NCBI RefSeq assembly: GCF_000445105.1
Contig: NZ_ATDP01000081.1
Coordinates: forward strand, 1-64,000
DNA: 64,000 bases
Reading direction: 5' to 3'
From: Sphingobium lactosutens DS20
GTDB taxonomy: Bacteria; Pseudomonadota; Alphaproteobacteria; Sphingomonadales; Sphingomonadaceae
Position 1 is the first letter of the stretch, and every line of letters starts with the position of its first letter. The translations under genes and the position numbers were made by a program. The notes beneath the pieces are model-generated. The model was not told the origin of the DNA and searched no databases. It worked only from the letters and a program-made list of their open reading frames with translations. Of this stretch, positions 51,604 through 63,028 are shown piece after piece.

Positions 51604-53952
51604 ATGACTGACTTCCTCCTCGAACTGCGCTGCGAGGAAATTCCCGCGCGCATGCAAGTGAAGGCATCGGACGATCTGGCGCGCCTGTTCGCGGACGAGC
51701 TGGCCAAGGCGGGATTGAAGCCGTCCGCCATCGACAGTTTCGTGACGCCTCGCCGCCTCGCCCTCATCGCCCGCGACCTGCCGCTCGAAACCGCCGCCGT
51801 CAGCGAGGAATTTAAAGGCCCCCGCACCAGCGCGCCGCCGCAGGCGCTGGAGGGATTTCTGCGCAAGACGGGGCTGACGCAGGATCAGCTGGAGGATCGC
51901 GACGGCGTCTGGTTTGCCATCGTGAATAAGCCCGGCCGCGCCACCGCCGACGTGCTGGCGCAAGCAGTTCCGGCGGTGATCCGCGCCTTTCCCTGGCCCA
52001 AATCGATGCGTTGGGGCGCGGCAAGCCAGACGACCGAAAGCCTGCGCTGGGTGCGGCCGTTGAAGGGCATCGTCGCGATTCTGGGCGAGGCTCTGGTCGA
52101 TATCGAAATTGAAGGGCTGCGATCAGGCTATGCGACGCTCGGCCACCGTTTCCATCACCCCGGCGAAATCACCATCGGCGGGGCGCATGACTATGTGGAA
52201 AAGCTGCGCGCCTGCCATGTGATCGCCAGCCATCAGGAACGGCAGGCGATCATCGAGGCAAAAGCCGCGCAAGCCGCCGCCGCGCACGGCTATAGCGTCA
52301 TCGAGGACAAGGGGCTGGTCGCGGAGAATGCGGGCCTCACCGAATGGCCGGTGCCGCTGCTCGGCGATTTCGACCCGGCCTTCCTGGAAGTGCCGCCCGA
52401 GGTCATCCAGCTGACCCTGCGCATCAACCAGAAATATTTCGTCTTGCGTGATGGCGAGGGCAATCTCGCCCCCGCCTTCATCTGCACCGCCAATATCGAT
52501 GCGAAGGAAGGCGGCGCGGCGATCATCGCGGGCAACCGCAAGGTGCTGGCCGCTCGCCTCTCCGACGCTCGCTTTTTCTGGGAGCAGGACCGCAAGACAC
52601 GGCTGGAGGACCACGCGAAGAAGCTGGAGCGCATCACCTTCCACGAGAAACTCGGTACCGTCGCCGACAAGGTCGAACGCGTCGCGAAGCTGGCGCGATG
52701 GCTGGTGGAGGAGGGGATTGTCACCCCCACCAATACCGTCACCCCAGCGAAGGCTGGGGTCTCAGGCGACAGCGCGCCTACGCCTGAGATGTCGGCGGGA
52801 GTCACGCGCCTCCCGCCGACCTTCGCTGGCATGACGACGGAGGAACTCGCCACCCTCGCCGAACAGGCCGCCCGCCTGTGCAAGGCCGATCTCGTCACCG
52901 AAATGGTCGGCGAGTTCCCCGAACTGCAAGGCATCATGGGCGGCTACTACGCCCGCGCCGAGGGCCTGCCCGACGCCGTGGCCGACGCCATCCGCGACCA
53001 TTACAAGCCGGTCGCGCAGGGCGATGAGGTTCCAACCGCGCCGGTGACGGTAGCGGTGAGTTTGGCGGACAAGTTAGATACGATTGTTTGCTTTTTCTGT
53101 ATCGATCAGGAACCAACGGGATCGAAAGATCCATTCGCGCTGCGCCGAGCCGCTCTTGGGGCGCTTCGTATCATCCAATTGAATGGGCTACGATCGGCTT
53201 CGCTTTCGTTCATCGAGCTCGCCATTGTAACCGTAACCGAATTAGCTGTCGGCACGGCGGGTAGCGCGTTTGACGGACTTCGTGCCCGCCGTTCTGCTGA
53301 TCTCATTAAGTCGGAGCTAGGGCTTACGGGAACCGCCGAAGTCCTTGAATATATGGTGCGCGTTGAAGCGGAAGCCATATTCAGTTTCATCATCGATCGC
53401 CTCAAGGTCCAGCAGAAGGAAGCTGGCGTTCGTCACGACCTGATCGACGCGGTGTTTGCGCTTGGTGGCGAGGATGATCTCGTCCGCCTGCTCGCCCGCG
53501 TGAAGGCGCTCCAGTCCTTCGTCGCGACCGACGACGGCACGAATTTGCTCGCGGGTTACAAGCGCGCGTCGAACATCCTCAAGAAAGAGGTGCCGGACCC
53601 CACTAGTGCTCCGGCGAAGGCAGGAGCCCAGGGCGACGACGCGCGATCTGGCCCTGGGTTCCTGCCTTCTCAGGAGCACGGCGCTCTGCCCTACACCCCC
53701 GAACCCGCCGAAGCCGTTCTCATCACCGCGCTCGACGCCGCCGAACCGCGTGCGGCCCAGGCGGTGGCGGACGAGCGGTTCGAGGATGCGATGGCGGCAC
53801 TGGCGACGCTGCGCGCGCCGATCGACGCCTTTTTCGACAGCGTAACCGTCAACGATCCCGATCCAGCCAAGAGGGCGAATCGCCTTGCGCTGCTGGCGCG
53901 GGTGCGTGACGCAGTGCACAATGTCGCCGACTTTTCGAAGATTGCCGGCTGA
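51604..53952 (+). CDS. glyS: Glycine--tRNA ligase beta subunit with two in-frame repeat insertions
   Basis: The tRNA-binding beta chain. At 782 residues it is some 80-90 longer than usual (about 690-700). The normal blocks are all present: DFLLELRCEEIPARMQ at the start, KSMRWG, the HD-like region FHEKLGTVADKVERV, and the C-terminal anticodon-binding part ending in ADFSKIAG. The excess is explained by two palindromic repeat elements read in frame: one near residues 379-410 (containing TPAKAGVSGDSAPTPEMSAG) and one near 667-692 (containing SAPAKAGAQGDDARSGPGF). Both sit at loops between conserved blocks. No frameshift; presumably active. Confidence 0.93.
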   Translation: MTDFLLELRCEEIPARMQVKASDDLARLFADELAKAGLKPSAIDSFVTPRRLALIARDLPLETAAVSEEFKGPRTSAPPQALEGFLRKTGLTQDQLEDRDGVWFAIVNKPGRATADVLAQAVPAVIRAFPWPKSMRWGAASQTTESLRWVRPLKGIVAILGEALVDIEIEGLRSGYATLGHRFHHPGEITIGGAHDYVEKLRACHVIASHQERQAIIEAKAAQAAAAHGYSVIEDKGLVAENAGLTEWPVPLLGDFDPAFLEVPPEVIQLTLRINQKYFVLRDGEGNLAPAFICTANIDAKEGGAAIIAGNRKVLAARLSDARFFWEQDRKTRLEDHAKKLERITFHEKLGTVADKVERVAKLARWLVEEGIVTPTNTVTPAKAGVSGDSAPTPEMSAGVTRLPPTFAGMTTEELATLAEQAARLCKADLVTEMVGEFPELQGIMGGYYARAEGLPDAVADAIRDHYKPVAQGDEVPTAPVTVAVSLADKLDTIVCFFCIDQEPTGSKDPFALRRAALGALRIIQLNGLRSASLSFIELAIVTVTELAVGTAGSAFDGLRARRSADLIKSELGLTGTAEVLEYMVRVEAEAIFSFIIDRLKVQQKEAGVRHDLIDAVFALGGEDDLVRLLARVKALQSFVATDDGTNLLAGYKRASNILKKEVPDPTSAPAKAGAQGDDARSGPGFLPSQEHGALPYTPEPAEAVLITALDAAEPRAAQAVADERFEDAMAALATLRAPIDAFFDSVTVNDPDPAKRANRLALLARVRDAVHNVADFSKIAG
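52738..52835. repeat. Palindromic element inside glyS, first
   Basis: Outer arms GTCACCCCAGCGAAGG (52738-52753) and CCTTCGCTGGCATGAC (52820-52835) pair at 14 of 16 positions and enclose two perfect 8-bp hairpins: CTCAGGCG/CGCCTGAG (52761-52768, 52781-52788) and GGCGGGAG/CTCCCGCC (52794-52801, 52810-52817). Read in frame as part of GlyS. Confidence 0.88.
53606..53679. repeat. Palindromic element inside glyS, second
   Basis: Arms of 29 bp (53606-53634 and 53651-53679) pair at 26 positions around a 16-nt loop. The arm core GGCGAAGGCAGGAG resembles AGCGAAGGCTGGGG of the first element; both encode PAKAG. Read in frame. Confidence 0.88.
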
Positions 53953-54091
53953 GGACCGAAGATTCCAACGCCAGCATAATTTTCGAGAAGATCGGCGGGA
54001 TATTCCTATCCCATCGTGCATTGAGCCGCTAATTGCGGTCACATTATTGCAACGCACAAAACTCGGCAATCAGTGCAGGGAGAGCCGGAAC

Positions 54092-56788
<2,697 letters not shown>

Positions 56789-56790
56789 GA

Positions 56791-56821
56791 AAGGGCGGGA
56801 GTGGATGCTCCCGCCCTTTTT
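56791..56821 (+). terminator. Rho-independent terminator of ppdK
   Basis: GGGCGGGAG (56793-56801) and CTCCCGCCC (56808-56816) pair perfectly with a TGGATG loop and are followed by TTTTT, 3 bp behind the ppdK stop. Confidence 0.88.
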
Positions 56822-56844
56822 CGTGAAAAGACAGCGCGGCCCGA

Positions 56845-57357
56845 TCAGGCCGACCCGGTAAGGCGACCCAGCAGGCCCGGCTTGTCGCCCCGCTCAAGCG
56901 CGCGCGCCTGTCCGCGCCAGTCTTCGTGCGCGATGGTGCCGGGCTTCAGGCCAAGCCGCGCCTCCAGCGTCGCTTCCTGTTCGGCGCTGAGAGCCGCAAT
57001 CTGGCCATAGCGGTGATAGCCCGCTTCGTTCAGCGCCACTTCCTGCGCCTGGCTCAGCCCCTTGATCCGGCTGAGGTCATCGCGGCCATGCACTGCGCCG
57101 CCGACGGCCGCTGCGGTGCCGGGACCAATCGGCCCGTTATGGCGTTCCAGCTCGGCGATCCGCGCATTGGCGGCTTCGATGCGGGCGTCGCGATCCCGGA
57201 AGGCGCCGTCCCGCTCCTGCAAGACAGTGCGGTGCGCGATCTGCTCATCGCGCCACAATCGCTTATATTTGCCGCGCCCGCTCATCATCAGCCCCAATAT
57301 CCAGCCTATGATCAGGGCAATCAGCAACAGCGCCAGGTCATTCATGGTGAAGCTCAT
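56845..57357 (-). CDS. Membrane protein with coiled coil and helix-hairpin-helix-like end
   Basis: A 170-residue protein from ATG 57357, which has AGGAGG in front. One membrane helix (about 5-24) is followed by a coiled-coil stretch (about 35-75, ERDGAFRDRDARIEAANARI), a glycine-rich linker, and a segment DDLSRIKGLSQAQEVALNEA that looks like the helix-hairpin-helix unit found in DUF4332-like and other L-IKG-G proteins. No enzyme motif. Possibly a cell-envelope or DNA-contacting protein. Convergent with ppdK. Confidence 0.75.
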   Translation of the reverse strand: MSFTMNDLALLLIALIIGWILGLMMSGRGKYKRLWRDEQIAHRTVLQERDGAFRDRDARIEAANARIAELERHNGPIGPGTAAAVGGAVHGRDDLSRIKGLSQAQEVALNEAGYHRYGQIAALSAEQEATLEARLGLKPGTIAHEDWRGQARALERGDKPGLLGRLTGSA

Positions 57358-57455
57358 GATGGCCTCCTTTCCTGCGGCTTGAACGGCGGACCGGGACAAA
57401 GGTTGCTCCATCGCCGTCAGGCGGGATCAGGGCGCAGGAAAAGTGTAAAAAAGGC

Positions 57456-57484
57456 TTGCCCAATCGGCCGGGCGCTTCTATCTG
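57456..57484 (+). promoter_or_regulatory. Candidate promoter of the tRNA-Arg genes
   Basis: TTGCCC (57456-57461) and TATCTG (57479-57484) are separated by exactly 17 bp and lie 14 bp before the first tRNA-Arg gene, as expected for the housekeeping sigma factor. Confidence 0.5.
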
Positions 57485-57497
57485 CGCCTCTCCAAAC

Positions 57498-57574
57498 GCA
57501 CCCGTAGCTCAGCTGGATAGAGCATCAGACTACGAATCTGAGGGTCGGACGTTCGAATCGTTCCGGGTGCGCCA
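57498..57574 (+). tRNA. tRNA-Arg(ACG), copy 1
   Basis: 77 nt with acceptor GCACCCG/CGGGTGC, D arm, anticodon stem TCAGA/TCTGA around CTACGAA (anticodon ACG), T arm GGACG region and encoded CCA end. A34 is expected to be edited to inosine. Followed by an identical second copy 44 bp downstream. Confidence 0.95.
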
Positions 57575-57618
57575 TTTGGACACAGGCAGTGCGGCTTTCA
57601 GCCGGCTGCCGGAAATCG

Positions 57619-57695
57619 GCACCCGTAGCTCAGCTGGATAGAGCATCAGACTACGAATCTGAGGGTCGGACGTTCGAATCGTTCCGGGTGCGCCA
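57619..57695 (+). tRNA. tRNA-Arg(ACG), copy 2
   Basis: Identical over 77 nt to the first copy, including the encoded CCA. Probably transcribed together with it. The flanks differ, so only the tRNA itself was duplicated or has been kept uniform by gene conversion. Confidence 0.95.
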
Positions 57696-57734
57696 TTTCC
57701 CTGATGAAAGCTACAACAGCAGCTTTCTTGGCCT

Positions 57735-59186
57735 CTATCCTTCCTGCGCCAGCGTGATCAGAGCATCCACATCAACATGCCGTTCCAGATGGTCGGCGAG
57801 CGCGTCGAGCGCGTCTTCGACCGACTGGTCATAATCTGCCTCTATCGACGTCGCGCCAATCCGATGCAGCAGGGCTGCGCGCAGCGAGGTGCTGGCAAGC
57901 AGGCCATGGACGTAACTGCCCATCACCCGCCCGTCCGGGCTGATCGCCCCGTCGGGCCTGTTTCCGAGCATCGCAAAAGGCCGCGCGCAGCCGGGTCCGT
58001 CGCTGCGGCCCATATGCATTTCATAGCCTTGGAAATCCGCCCCGAGCGCGCGGCCACGCACATGCTCCAGCGTCTTGTCACCAGCAAGCATCGTGTCCAC
58101 TTCCAGCAGGCCCAGGCCATTGATGCTCCGCACTGACCCTTCGATCCCGGCGGGATCGCGGATCGTCCGCCCCAGCATCTGATAGCCCCCGCACAATCCC
58201 AGCACCGCGCCCCCGCGCCGGTGATGCGCGCGTATGTCGATGTCCCAGCCCTGCCCGACCATGGCGCGCATGTCCGCGATCGTCGCCTTCGATCCGGGCA
58301 GGATCACGAGCGCCGCATCGCCGGGAATGGCTTGCCCAGGCCCAATCATGCGCAGGTCGACGGCTGGCTCCAGCTTCAACGGGTCGAGATCATCGAAATT
58401 CGAAATGCGCGGCAGCACGGGGCAGGCGATGATGATCGGGCCGTCGGCGCAAGGCACCGGGCGTTCCAACACCACCGCGTCCTCGCTGGGAAGCCGCGCG
58501 ACGTCAGCGAGCCGGGGAATGACGCCAAAGCCGCGCCAGCCCGATAGCGCCTCGATCTGACGATAGCCATCTTCGAACAGCGTCAAGTCGCCCCGGAATT
58601 TGTTGATGAGGAAGCCCCGGATCATCTTGGCATCGGCGGGGTCCAGCACCGCGCGCGTGCCGACGACCGCAGCAATCACGCCGCCCCTGTCTATGTCGCC
58701 CACCAGCACGACCGGAACATTGGCGGCGCGCGCAAAGCCCATATTGGCAATGTCGCCCGCGCGCAGGTTGATTTCTGCCGGAGAGCCTGCGCCTTCTACG
58801 ACCACGATGTCACATTGCGCGCGCAGCCGATGATAGCTTTCGAGAACCTCGTCCAGCAGTGCGCCCCGCGCCGCGCGAAAATTGCCCGATCCCAACGTGC
58901 CGCGCACTTTCCCGTGCACGATCAACTGCGAACTACGGTCGGCCTGCGGCTTCAGCAGCACCGGGTTCATGTCCGTATGCGCGGGAACGCCGCAGGCTAT
59001 CGCTTGCAGCGCCTGCGCGCGGCCAATTTCTCCACCGTCGATCGTGACTGCGGCATTGTTCGACATATTCTGAGGCTTGAAGGGGCGCACATCATGGCCA
59101 TGACGCTTGAGCGCCCGGCACAGCCCAGCGACCAGAACCGACTTGCCGACGTCAGAGCCGGTCCCCTGCAACATGATCGCGCCCAT
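57735..59186 (-). CDS. cobQ: Cobyric acid synthase
   Basis: Amidates adenosylcobyrinic a,c-diamide at four positions with glutamine and ATP, late in cobalamin synthesis. The 483-residue protein starts [15 protein letters not shown] (nucleotide-binding dethiobiotin-synthetase-like domain with KPQNMSNNA following) and ends in a type 1 glutamine amidotransferase domain with the nucleophile C in [11 protein letters not shown] and H near SYVHGLLAS. Last gene after astA-astB on the same strand; no other cob gene is near. Confidence 0.94.
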   Translation of the reverse strand: MGAIMLQGTGSDVGKSVLVAGLCRALKRHGHDVRPFKPQNMSNNAAVTIDGGEIGRAQALQAIACGVPAHTDMNPVLLKPQADRSSQLIVHGKVRGTLGSGNFRAARGALLDEVLESYHRLRAQCDIVVVEGAGSPAEINLRAGDIANMGFARAANVPVVLVGDIDRGGVIAAVVGTRAVLDPADAKMIRGFLINKFRGDLTLFEDGYRQIEALSGWRGFGVIPRLADVARLPSEDAVVLERPVPCADGPIIIACPVLPRISNFDDLDPLKLEPAVDLRMIGPGQAIPGDAALVILPGSKATIADMRAMVGQGWDIDIRAHHRRGGAVLGLCGGYQMLGRTIRDPAGIEGSVRSINGLGLLEVDTMLAGDKTLEHVRGRALGADFQGYEMHMGRSDGPGCARPFAMLGNRPDGAISPDGRVMGSYVHGLLASTSLRAALLHRIGATSIEADYDQSVEDALDALADHLERHVDVDALITLAQEG

Positions 59187-59222
59187 GGCGCGTCCATGCC
59201 CGACCGACCAAGGCGAGGCAAC

Positions 59223-59441
59223 TTAAAGCCCGCGCTGATAGTCCAGCGCGTCGATGATCTTGCCGCCGGCCATGAAGACTGCGCCAGTGCAGGCGAGTGC
59301 CAACAACTGACCGCCAAAACCGGGATATTGCTGCATATAGACAGCGCCGCGCTCAGTCGCGCCAAGCGCGAGCGCATAGATGATCAGAAACGCCTCGAAC
59401 TTGGTCTTGATCGTGAAAAGGCCCTTGATCCGTTCCATCAT
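59223..59441 (-). CDS. Small conserved-looking membrane protein
   Basis: A 72-residue protein with two hydrophobic segments (FEAFLIIYALALGATERG and GGQLLALACTGAVFMAGG). GGGACG precedes the first of two ATGs. Between astB (22 bp behind its stop) and cobQ on the same strand. No known family; the sequence looks like real membrane protein in composition. Confidence 0.65.
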   Translation of the reverse strand: MMERIKGLFTIKTKFEAFLIIYALALGATERGAVYMQQYPGFGGQLLALACTGAVFMAGGKIIDALDYQRGL

Positions 59442-59463
59442 CGTCCCATCGGCTTGTCGCCCC

Positions 59464-60723
59464 TCAGGGAAGAAGATCGCCGGAAAGCTGCAAATGGTCA
59501 ACAAGCGTTAACCATGATTGCTCGATCCGGGCGATGAGGCGGGTGTCCCCCAAATCATCGGGCGCGATTTCCTCCGGCCAGTAGGTCGCGACGATGCGAC
59601 CGATTTCGTCCAGCTTGCGCTCGTCGAGCAAGAACCGCGGGTCGATCGTGGCAGGATCGGCAACAACGCGCAGGCGCAGGCAGGCTGGGCCGCCGCCATT
59701 GGCCATGGACTGGCGCACATCGACGGGGATGAGCCGGCGAATCGGGCCATTGCCCGCCACCATCTGCTGCAACCAGGACCAGACGGCGGGCGTCTCCTGC
59801 GCCTCGGTCGGCAGCACCAGTGCCATGACGCCGTCAGGCAGGGTGACAAGCTGCGCATTGAACAGATAGCTGCGGATCGCGTCGGCCAGGCTGACGGCGC
59901 TCGCCGGCACTTCGACAATCTCCACGCAAGGCAGCGCGTCGCGCAAGTCCGCATAGAAACCGTCTTTGTCCACGAAGGCCTGCTCATGGGTGAAGAGCAC
60001 ACGTTCATTGGCCACGGCGACCACGTCATTGTGGAAAGCGCCCGCAGCAATCGCCTCTTCCGATTGTTGGACGAACAGGCAGCGCTCGGGGGCCAGGCCA
60101 TGCAGCCGTGCGACCGCCTTGCTTGCCTCCACATGCTGGCGCGCGGGGAAGGGACCGCCAGACTGGCCATAGACGAATATTTCCACCCCCGGCAGGTCGT
60201 GCCGTTCGGTCAAGCGCATATGGTTCGCCGCGCCTTCATCGCCAAAGGGCGGCGGCACCGGGTCATGGACGGCAAAGCTGCGCGCATCGGAAAAGGCCAG
60301 GCGCAACTGCGCCAGCGTCTGCGGCCACTCATGGCTGCGATGTGGCATGGTGACGAGATTGGCGACGGTCAGGTGCGTGCGCCCATCGCGCGTATCGGCC
60401 GCAGGCGACACCGTCGCCGCATTGGCCGCCCACATGGAGGATGCCGACATGGCGGCCGCGCGAATATGCGGCTCAGCGCCGGATACGTCCGTTCCCAATC
60501 GCGCAAGCCAAGCGCCATCGGGGCGCCACTGCGGCAGGAAAAGCCCCTGAGCCAGGCCGAGCGCTATATTGCCGCGCATCTTGTCCAGCCCCTGCAACGC
60601 GGCGGCGCGCGGCTGCGACACCGCGCCCGCATTGCGCGCGGAGGCGAGATTGCCCAGGCTCAGGCCCGCATAATTATGGCTGGGACCGATCAGGCCGTCG
60701 AAATTGATTTCGGTGATGCTCAT
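59464..60723 (-). CDS. astB: N-succinylarginine dihydrolase
   Basis: Second step of the arginine succinyltransferase pathway: hydrolyses N2-succinylarginine to succinylornithine, CO2 and ammonia. 419 residues, full length. The start ITEINFDGLIGPSHNYAGLS and the late NGGGPACLRLRV segment with the nucleophilic cysteine are diagnostic. The start overlaps the end of astA by ATGA. The remaining pathway genes astC, astD and astE are not in the window. Confidence 0.95.
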   Translation of the reverse strand: MSITEINFDGLIGPSHNYAGLSLGNLASARNAGAVSQPRAAALQGLDKMRGNIALGLAQGLFLPQWRPDGAWLARLGTDVSGAEPHIRAAAMSASSMWAANAATVSPAADTRDGRTHLTVANLVTMPHRSHEWPQTLAQLRLAFSDARSFAVHDPVPPPFGDEGAANHMRLTERHDLPGVEIFVYGQSGGPFPARQHVEASKAVARLHGLAPERCLFVQQSEEAIAAGAFHNDVVAVANERVLFTHEQAFVDKDGFYADLRDALPCVEIVEVPASAVSLADAIRSYLFNAQLVTLPDGVMALVLPTEAQETPAVWSWLQQMVAGNGPIRRLIPVDVRQSMANGGGPACLRLRVVADPATIDPRFLLDERKLDEIGRIVATYWPEEIAPDDLGDTRLIARIEQSWLTLVDHLQLSGDLLP

Positions 60724-61739
60724 GCGCGCCCCGCCATGGTGAAGCTGTCGCCGATGCCAAGGCCAATCCGCTTTGCGCTGTCCGCGTCGAGCGAAACCGC
60801 GCCGTCCGCATCCTCCTCGACAAGGCCCCAGGTACAGCGATAATCGGCAAGCGTTCCGCAGGCGATCAGCATTTTCTGCCCACCGCCATCATGCGTGGCG
60901 GCCAGTATGACATCGCGCGCGGCGGCAATCGTCTTCAACTGGTCGACCTGTCCCACCATGGTCGGCCCGCCGTCGAAAATATCGACATAGCCGGCATTTT
61001 CGAACCCTTCGGTTTCCAGCATCCGCATCGCCGCCCGGCCATTGGGGTGGGGCAGGCCGATGACAGCGCGCGCGCTGTCGGTCAGCATCGCGGTGTAGAT
61101 GGGCGTCTTGGGCATCAGGTCGGCGATGAATTGGTTGCCATTGACGGCATTGAACTCGTCGGCTTCCTGAAAGCTCATGCCGAAGAAACGGCCCGCCAGG
61201 CCATCCCAGAAGGGCGACCCTCCCGCTTCGTCGATGACGCCGCGCAATTCGGCGATCACCCGGTCGCCAAAGCGCGCGCGGTGATTGCGGATATAGAGGT
61301 AACGGCTGCGCGCCAGCAGCAGCCCCAGGCCTTCCGCCCTCTCGCGCGGATGGAGGAACAGGCCGCCTACTTCGACGGATCCTTCCAGATCGGTGGTGAG
61401 CGAGAGCATCTGCGCGCGAAATGTCCGGCCCAGTTCGCGGCTATGCTGGGTCAGCATGCCCAAGCGGTAGGAATAAAAGGGCCAGTTCTGCCCGACGGTC
61501 GAGAATATCTGGCACGTGCCGCGCACCTGCCCCGTCTCGACATTTTCGAGCACCATGACGATCAGCTCGTCCTCAATGCCATCGCTGGTGCGGGCGAGCG
61601 CCTGTTCGGTTCGTTCGAGCTTGGCCGACAGGGACGCGCGATCGGGCGGCAAATTGGTGAAGCCGCCACCGGTCAGCTTAGCCATTTCATACAAGGTCTG
61701 CAAATCGTCCGCGCGCGCGATGCGCATGATGAAGCTCAA
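60720..61739 (-). CDS. astA: Arginine N-succinyltransferase
   Basis: First step of the AST pathway: transfers succinyl from succinyl-CoA to arginine. About 339 residues. The TTG at 61739 has AGAGG nine bases upstream and gives SFIMRIARADDLQTLYEMAK; ATG 61727 is the alternative. LTGGGFTNLPPDR and SVEVGGLFLHPRERAEGLGLL are family blocks of the GNAT-like fold. Coupled to astB by ATGA and 4 bp behind the M20 peptidase gene, so it is in one operon. Confidence 0.93.
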   Translation of the reverse strand: MSFIMRIARADDLQTLYEMAKLTGGGFTNLPPDRASLSAKLERTEQALARTSDGIEDELIVMVLENVETGQVRGTCQIFSTVGQNWPFYSYRLGMLTQHSRELGRTFRAQMLSLTTDLEGSVEVGGLFLHPRERAEGLGLLLARSRYLYIRNHRARFGDRVIAELRGVIDEAGGSPFWDGLAGRFFGMSFQEADEFNAVNGNQFIADLMPKTPIYTAMLTDSARAVIGLPHPNGRAAMRMLETEGFENAGYVDIFDGGPTMVGQVDQLKTIAAARDVILAATHDGGGQKMLIACGTLADYRCTWGLVEEDADGAVSLDADSAKRIGLGIGDSFTMAGRA

Positions 61740-61743
61740 GCGG

Positions 61744-62979
61744 TCATCCTCTCTCTTGTCCCGGTTGAAACTGGCCCTGGGCAATCCGCCAAAGGGAAAG
61801 CGCCGACAGCCGCGCTCGTTCGGGCAGGCTGTCGGTCAGCAGAAATTCGGCGTCGCTATGGATGCTGCCACCGCGCACGCCCATCGTATCGACCACCGGC
61901 ACGCCGCACGCCGCGATGTTGTTGCCGTCGCACACGCCGCCCGTATCGCGCCACCCGATCGACAGGCCCAGGTCGGTGCCGCATTGCCGGACGAGGCCGA
62001 ATAAGCGATCCGCCTTGGCATCCATGGGCTTAGGCGGGCGGCCAAAGCCGCCGTGCAGATGCAGCATGACGTCATGATCGCGCGCGATGTCGGCGATCGT
62101 GCGATCAAGAAGCGCGCGGGCGGCCTGTTCGTCCTGCGGTGTGCGGGGACGGAAATTGACGCGCAGAACGGCATGGTCGGGCACGACGTTATTCGGCCCA
62201 CCGCCGTCGATCTTGGCGGGATTACAGGAAAATCCCGCGCCGCTGGCGGCCTTGAGACGCAGCGCCAGATCCGCCGCCGCGAGCAGCGCATTCCGACCAT
62301 CGTCGGGGTTCCGCCCGGCATGGGCGCTGCGCCCAGTGACGATCACCGAAAAATTGCCGCTGCCCGCGCGCGCGCCGGCCAGCGTGCCGTCCGGCAGCGC
62401 GGGTTCGTAGGTGAAGGCGGCCAGTTTCCCCGCCGCCCTGTCGCGCAGCAAAGCGGCAGACGAGGCGCTCCCGACTTCTTCGTCGCTGTTGATGACCACG
62501 TCATAGCCGACATGGTCGACCCCGCCAGTCGACTCCAGCGCCGTCAGCGCGGCCAACATGACCGCGATGCCGCCCTTCATGTCGGCAACGCCCGGACCAT
62601 TGAGGACGCCCGGCTCCAGCCAGCGTTGGTCCTGAAACGGATGATCGACGGGAAAGACCGTATCCATATGGCCGGTCAGCAGCAGGCGTGTTGGCGCGTC
62701 CGGGCGCACGGACAGAAGCAGATGCTGGCCATGGGCAAGCGGCTGGAGCCGGCCGTCCGGGGCGACATTCTCGACAGGCGCCGGATCAATCAGCGACAGC
62801 GCGCCGGGCAGGGCGCTGAACGCGTCGGCCAGCATCGTCGCCATGCGCGCCAGGCCGTCCAAGTTACGCGATCCGCTGTTGATCGCCGCCCATCGCTGCA
62901 CCTGATCCAGCATTGGCGCGCTCGTCACATGGTCCAGCAGCCGCTCTTCTTGGGGAGACAATCGGGTCATCCCGATCAT
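61744..62979 (-). CDS. M20-family zinc peptidase / deacylase (carboxypeptidase G2-like)
   Basis: A 411-residue metallo-hydrolase. Zinc ligands are visible: H and D in LLTGHMDTVFP, D in GVADMKGGIAV, E-E in INSDEEVGS, and H in GGSIHSDAEF near the end. It has the usual catalytic and dimerisation domains. It is first in the operon with astA and astB, so it may act on an arginine derivative or a succinylated amino acid, possibly replacing the missing AstE desuccinylase; that is inference. ATG 62970 is an alternative start. Confidence 0.88.
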   Translation of the reverse strand: MIGMTRLSPQEERLLDHVTSAPMLDQVQRWAAINSGSRNLDGLARMATMLADAFSALPGALSLIDPAPVENVAPDGRLQPLAHGQHLLLSVRPDAPTRLLLTGHMDTVFPVDHPFQDQRWLEPGVLNGPGVADMKGGIAVMLAALTALESTGGVDHVGYDVVINSDEEVGSASSAALLRDRAAGKLAAFTYEPALPDGTLAGARAGSGNFSVIVTGRSAHAGRNPDDGRNALLAAADLALRLKAASGAGFSCNPAKIDGGGPNNVVPDHAVLRVNFRPRTPQDEQAARALLDRTIADIARDHDVMLHLHGGFGRPPKPMDAKADRLFGLVRQCGTDLGLSIGWRDTGGVCDGNNIAACGVPVVDTMGVRGGSIHSDAEFLLTDSLPERARLSALSLWRIAQGQFQPGQERG

Positions 62980-63028
62980 CTATCAGAGCCAGGAAGGCGG
63001 CTCCACCCCCGCACGAAAATTACGCGGA

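Noticed and set aside
53885..54091. 69-codon extension of the ppdK frame upstream
   Set aside because: It overlaps the end of glyS and has no similarity to PPDK, whose conserved start lies at 54116-54130.
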